From: Fidelibacterota bacterium
Lineage (GTDB): Bacteria; Fidelibacterota; UBA8477; JABMPR01
Assembly: GCA_030595455.1 (NCBI GenBank)
Contig: JAUVDF010000028.1
Coordinates: forward strand, 1 to 8,953
Direction: 5' to 3'
Length of the DNA stretch: 8,953 nucleotides
The notes beneath the pieces were generated by a model that was given only the letters and a program-made list of their open reading frames with translations, had not been told where the DNA came from and did not search any database. Every line of letters starts with the position of its first letter. The stretch's first letter is position 1. A program made the translations under genes and the position numbers. Below, one piece after another: positions 8,218 to 8,953 of this stretch.

Positions 8218-8690
8218 GATGATCTGGTATAATTGTCAATGGCTTCAATATCCTCAGCATCAAGTCGGAACTCAGTTTCTTCATAGCGTTCCAGTATACT
8301 CGGATCCCATATTTCGATTTCGTCAATCATTCCGATAATTACAACATCCTTTTCAATTCCGGCATTCTGCAGGAGGTTGATTGGAATTGCAACACGACCT
8401 TGACTATCAAATTTGAGAGGGGTGGCAAAGCGAGTCGCTTGTCTCTTAAAGGCACGATGCTCAGGCTTGATAGAGGAGAGCTTCAGTAACTCCTCTTCTT
8501 TTTGCCGCCACTTGTCCAAGGAGTACACAACGATATTCTCGTCCAGTCCGCGGGTGACCACGAAAGTGTCCTCACTTGTATCCGGTAACGCTTTCCGGAA
8601 TTTCGCAGGAATATTCACTCGACCTTTTGCATCGATTGAATAACGAAATTCGCCTGTAAATGTTTTTGTTCCCATTTCCCGTTTCAGCAT
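8214..8690 (-). CDS. mraZ: MraZ, dcw operon transcriptional regulator
   Basis: MraZ is a DNA-binding protein of the SpoVT/AbrB-like fold, found at the head of dcw operons. In E. coli it represses its own promoter by binding repeated TGGG boxes. The 158-residue product carries the two family repeats, each with its signature: DAKGRVNIPAKFR (20-32) and DSQGRVAIPINL (95-106). The linker is charged and helical-looking (WRQKEEELLK), and the acidic tail (after residue 130) is ordinary for the family. The start is uncertain. The ATG at 8690 has no Shine-Dalgarno site; the ATG at 8675-8673 (Met6) would give MGTKTFTGEFRYS, closer to typical MraZ starts, with GGGA too close upstream to be a good site. 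It is the first gene of the operon, and candidate binding sites begin 17 bases upstream of it. Confidence 0.96.
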   Translation of the reverse strand: MLKREMGTKTFTGEFRYSIDAKGRVNIPAKFRKALPDTSEDTFVVTRGLDENIVVYSLDKWRQKEEELLKLSSIKPEHRAFKRQATRFATPLKFDSQGRVAIPINLLQNAGIEKDVVIIGMIDEIEIWDPSILERYEETEFRLDAEDIEAIDNYTRSS

Positions 8691-8706
8691 TTATAATTAA
8701 TAGATA

Positions 8707-8752
8707 GGGATAATTACCCACTATTACCCATAAACTAGGGATATTTACCCAC
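8707..8752 (-). promoter_or_regulatory. Candidate MraZ operator upstream of mraZ
   Basis: Read on the minus strand, this stretch has GTGGGTAAATATCCC (8752-8738), a half-site TATGGGTAATAG (8732-8721) and GTGGGTAATTATCCC (8721-8707). The three TGGGTAA boxes begin at 8751, 8730 and 8720, so they are 21 and 10 bases apart and face the same side of the helix. E. coli MraZ is known to bind TGGGN repeats separated by five bases, which is the same 10-base period. The two full copies are also imperfect inverted repeats (GGG-N7-CCC). The location, 17-62 bases upstream of the mraZ ATG, suits autoregulation. I cannot place the promoter -35 and -10 boxes with confidence in this AT-rich stretch. Confidence 0.65.
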
Positions 8753-8853
8753 AAAACAAGAAAAAAAGACAAAATATCATATAGACATGGGGTGTTCGAC
8801 CCTGGCAGTTACCAGGTGATGCTGGCTAACAGGTAGGAATATTATGACTATAG

Positions 8854-8873
8854 AGTTATTGTAAACAATAACT
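8854..8873. repeat. Perfect 8-base inverted repeat, function unknown
   Basis: AGTTATTG and CAATAACT flank a 4-base centre, TAAA. The structure is AT-rich and no T-run follows on either strand, so it does not look like an intrinsic terminator. It may be a protein-binding palindrome or a leader hairpin. Confidence 0.45.
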
Positions 8874-8928
8874 TAGGCTGTGATAGCTCTTATTGATATC
8901 AGGCAGTAACAGCACACTGGGGGTGAAC

Positions 8929-8947
8929 TGTGGGTTAATTACCCACA
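8929..8947. repeat. Palindrome TGTGGGT-N5-ACCCACA, distal copy of the operator-like motif
   Basis: The arms TGTGGGT and ACCCACA are perfectly complementary around the spacer TAATT. On the minus strand the core reads GTGGGTAATTAACCC (8946-8932), which differs from the two copies just before mraZ at one or two positions. It is therefore probably a third binding site for the same protein, about 240 bases upstream of the mraZ start. It could instead serve an unseen neighbouring gene beyond the right edge of the window. Confidence 0.5.
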
Positions 8948-8953
8948 ATATTC

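Larger units (their letters stand above)
8691..8953. other. Non-coding region upstream of mraZ
   Basis: I see no gene in these 263 bases; short open frames on both strands stop within a few codons. Besides the operator-like boxes and inverted repeats listed separately, on the minus strand there are two small adjacent hairpins, CCTGG-N6-CCAGG (8816-8801) and GGGT-N5-ACCC (8802-8790), which share bases and so could be alternatives. Further downstream lies a T-rich tract (8776-8754). The hairpins are separated from the T-rich tract by about 13 bases, so this is not a standard terminator. The tract could act as an upstream promoter element or flexible AT-rich DNA. Confidence 0.5.

Noticed and set aside
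8745..8753. TTACCCACA here and at 8939-8947 resembles the DnaA box TTATCCACA.
   Set aside because: Both copies have C at the fourth position, outside the usual DnaA consensus. They fall inside the TGGG motif array, which MraZ recognition explains better. There is no dnaA, dnaN or other origin gene in the window.
8572..8772. A 66-codon open frame on the minus strand overlapping the start of mraZ and the operator region.
   Set aside because: It overlaps mraZ in another frame, has no recognisable motif, and its sequence is explained by the operator and mraZ coding sequence.
8754..8802. Hairpins followed by a T-rich tract on the minus strand as an intrinsic terminator of an upstream gene.
   Set aside because: The short stems (4-5 base pairs) are about 13 bases away from the T-rich stretch, and the tract is interrupted by G and C. 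This is not a credible terminator.
8788..8840. GTGTTCGACCC on the plus strand recalls a tRNA T-arm, and GTTACCAGGT recalls part of SRP RNA.
   Set aside because: The five-base T-stem does not pair around TTCGACC, and no acceptor stem or anticodon arm can be built. The diagnostic SRP apical-loop sequence with GGAAG is absent.

Overview
The window is a segment of the dcw (division and cell wall) gene cluster, lying entirely on the minus strand. In transcription order, from right to left, it reads mraZ, rsmH (mraW), ftsL, ftsI, murE, murF, mraY, murD. This is the canonical bacterial order. murD runs off the left edge of the window and lacks about the last 90 codons. Every gene was identified from its own motifs, and all reading frames are intact.

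Organism: this is a bacterium with DAP-type peptidoglycan, because MurE carries the DNPR signature. Base composition looks roughly mid-40s percent GC by eye. The septal transpeptidase carries one C-terminal PASTA domain. The MraY and MurE protein style, with Shine-Dalgarno sites at only some genes, would fit a Gram-negative of the Fibrobacterota/Chlorobiota/Bacteroidota sphere or a neighbouring phylum such as Marinimicrobia. That is an impression, not a placement: no rRNA or other lineage marker is present.

Layout: bases 8691-8953 are non-coding and lie upstream of mraZ. They hold three near-identical copies of a 15-base motif, GTGGGTAAWTAWCCC read on the minus strand, plus a half-site. Two copies and the half-site sit just before mraZ, with TGGG boxes spaced 10 and 21 bases apart. 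The third copy lies about 240 bases upstream of mraZ. The TGGG boxes and 10-base period match the known DNA-recognition pattern of MraZ, so this is probably the autoregulatory operator of the operon. Bases 1-8690 are continuous coding sequence. After correcting the starts of ftsL and murF, all seven gene junctions overlap by 1 to 17 bases (4, 14, 1, 4, 17, 1, 4).

How the genes work together: MraZ is the transcriptional regulator and RsmH methylates 16S rRNA. FtsL and FtsI belong to the septal peptidoglycan synthase complex. MurD, MurE and MurF add D-Glu, meso-DAP and D-Ala-D-Ala to the UDP-MurNAc precursor. MraY moves the finished pentapeptide precursor onto the lipid carrier. The usual next genes (ftsW, murG, murC, ftsQ and others) would be expected to the left of the window.

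I found no mobile element, CRISPR array, tRNA or rRNA, and no convincing unknown gene system. The parts most worth a second look are the operator array and the unexplained structured leader.
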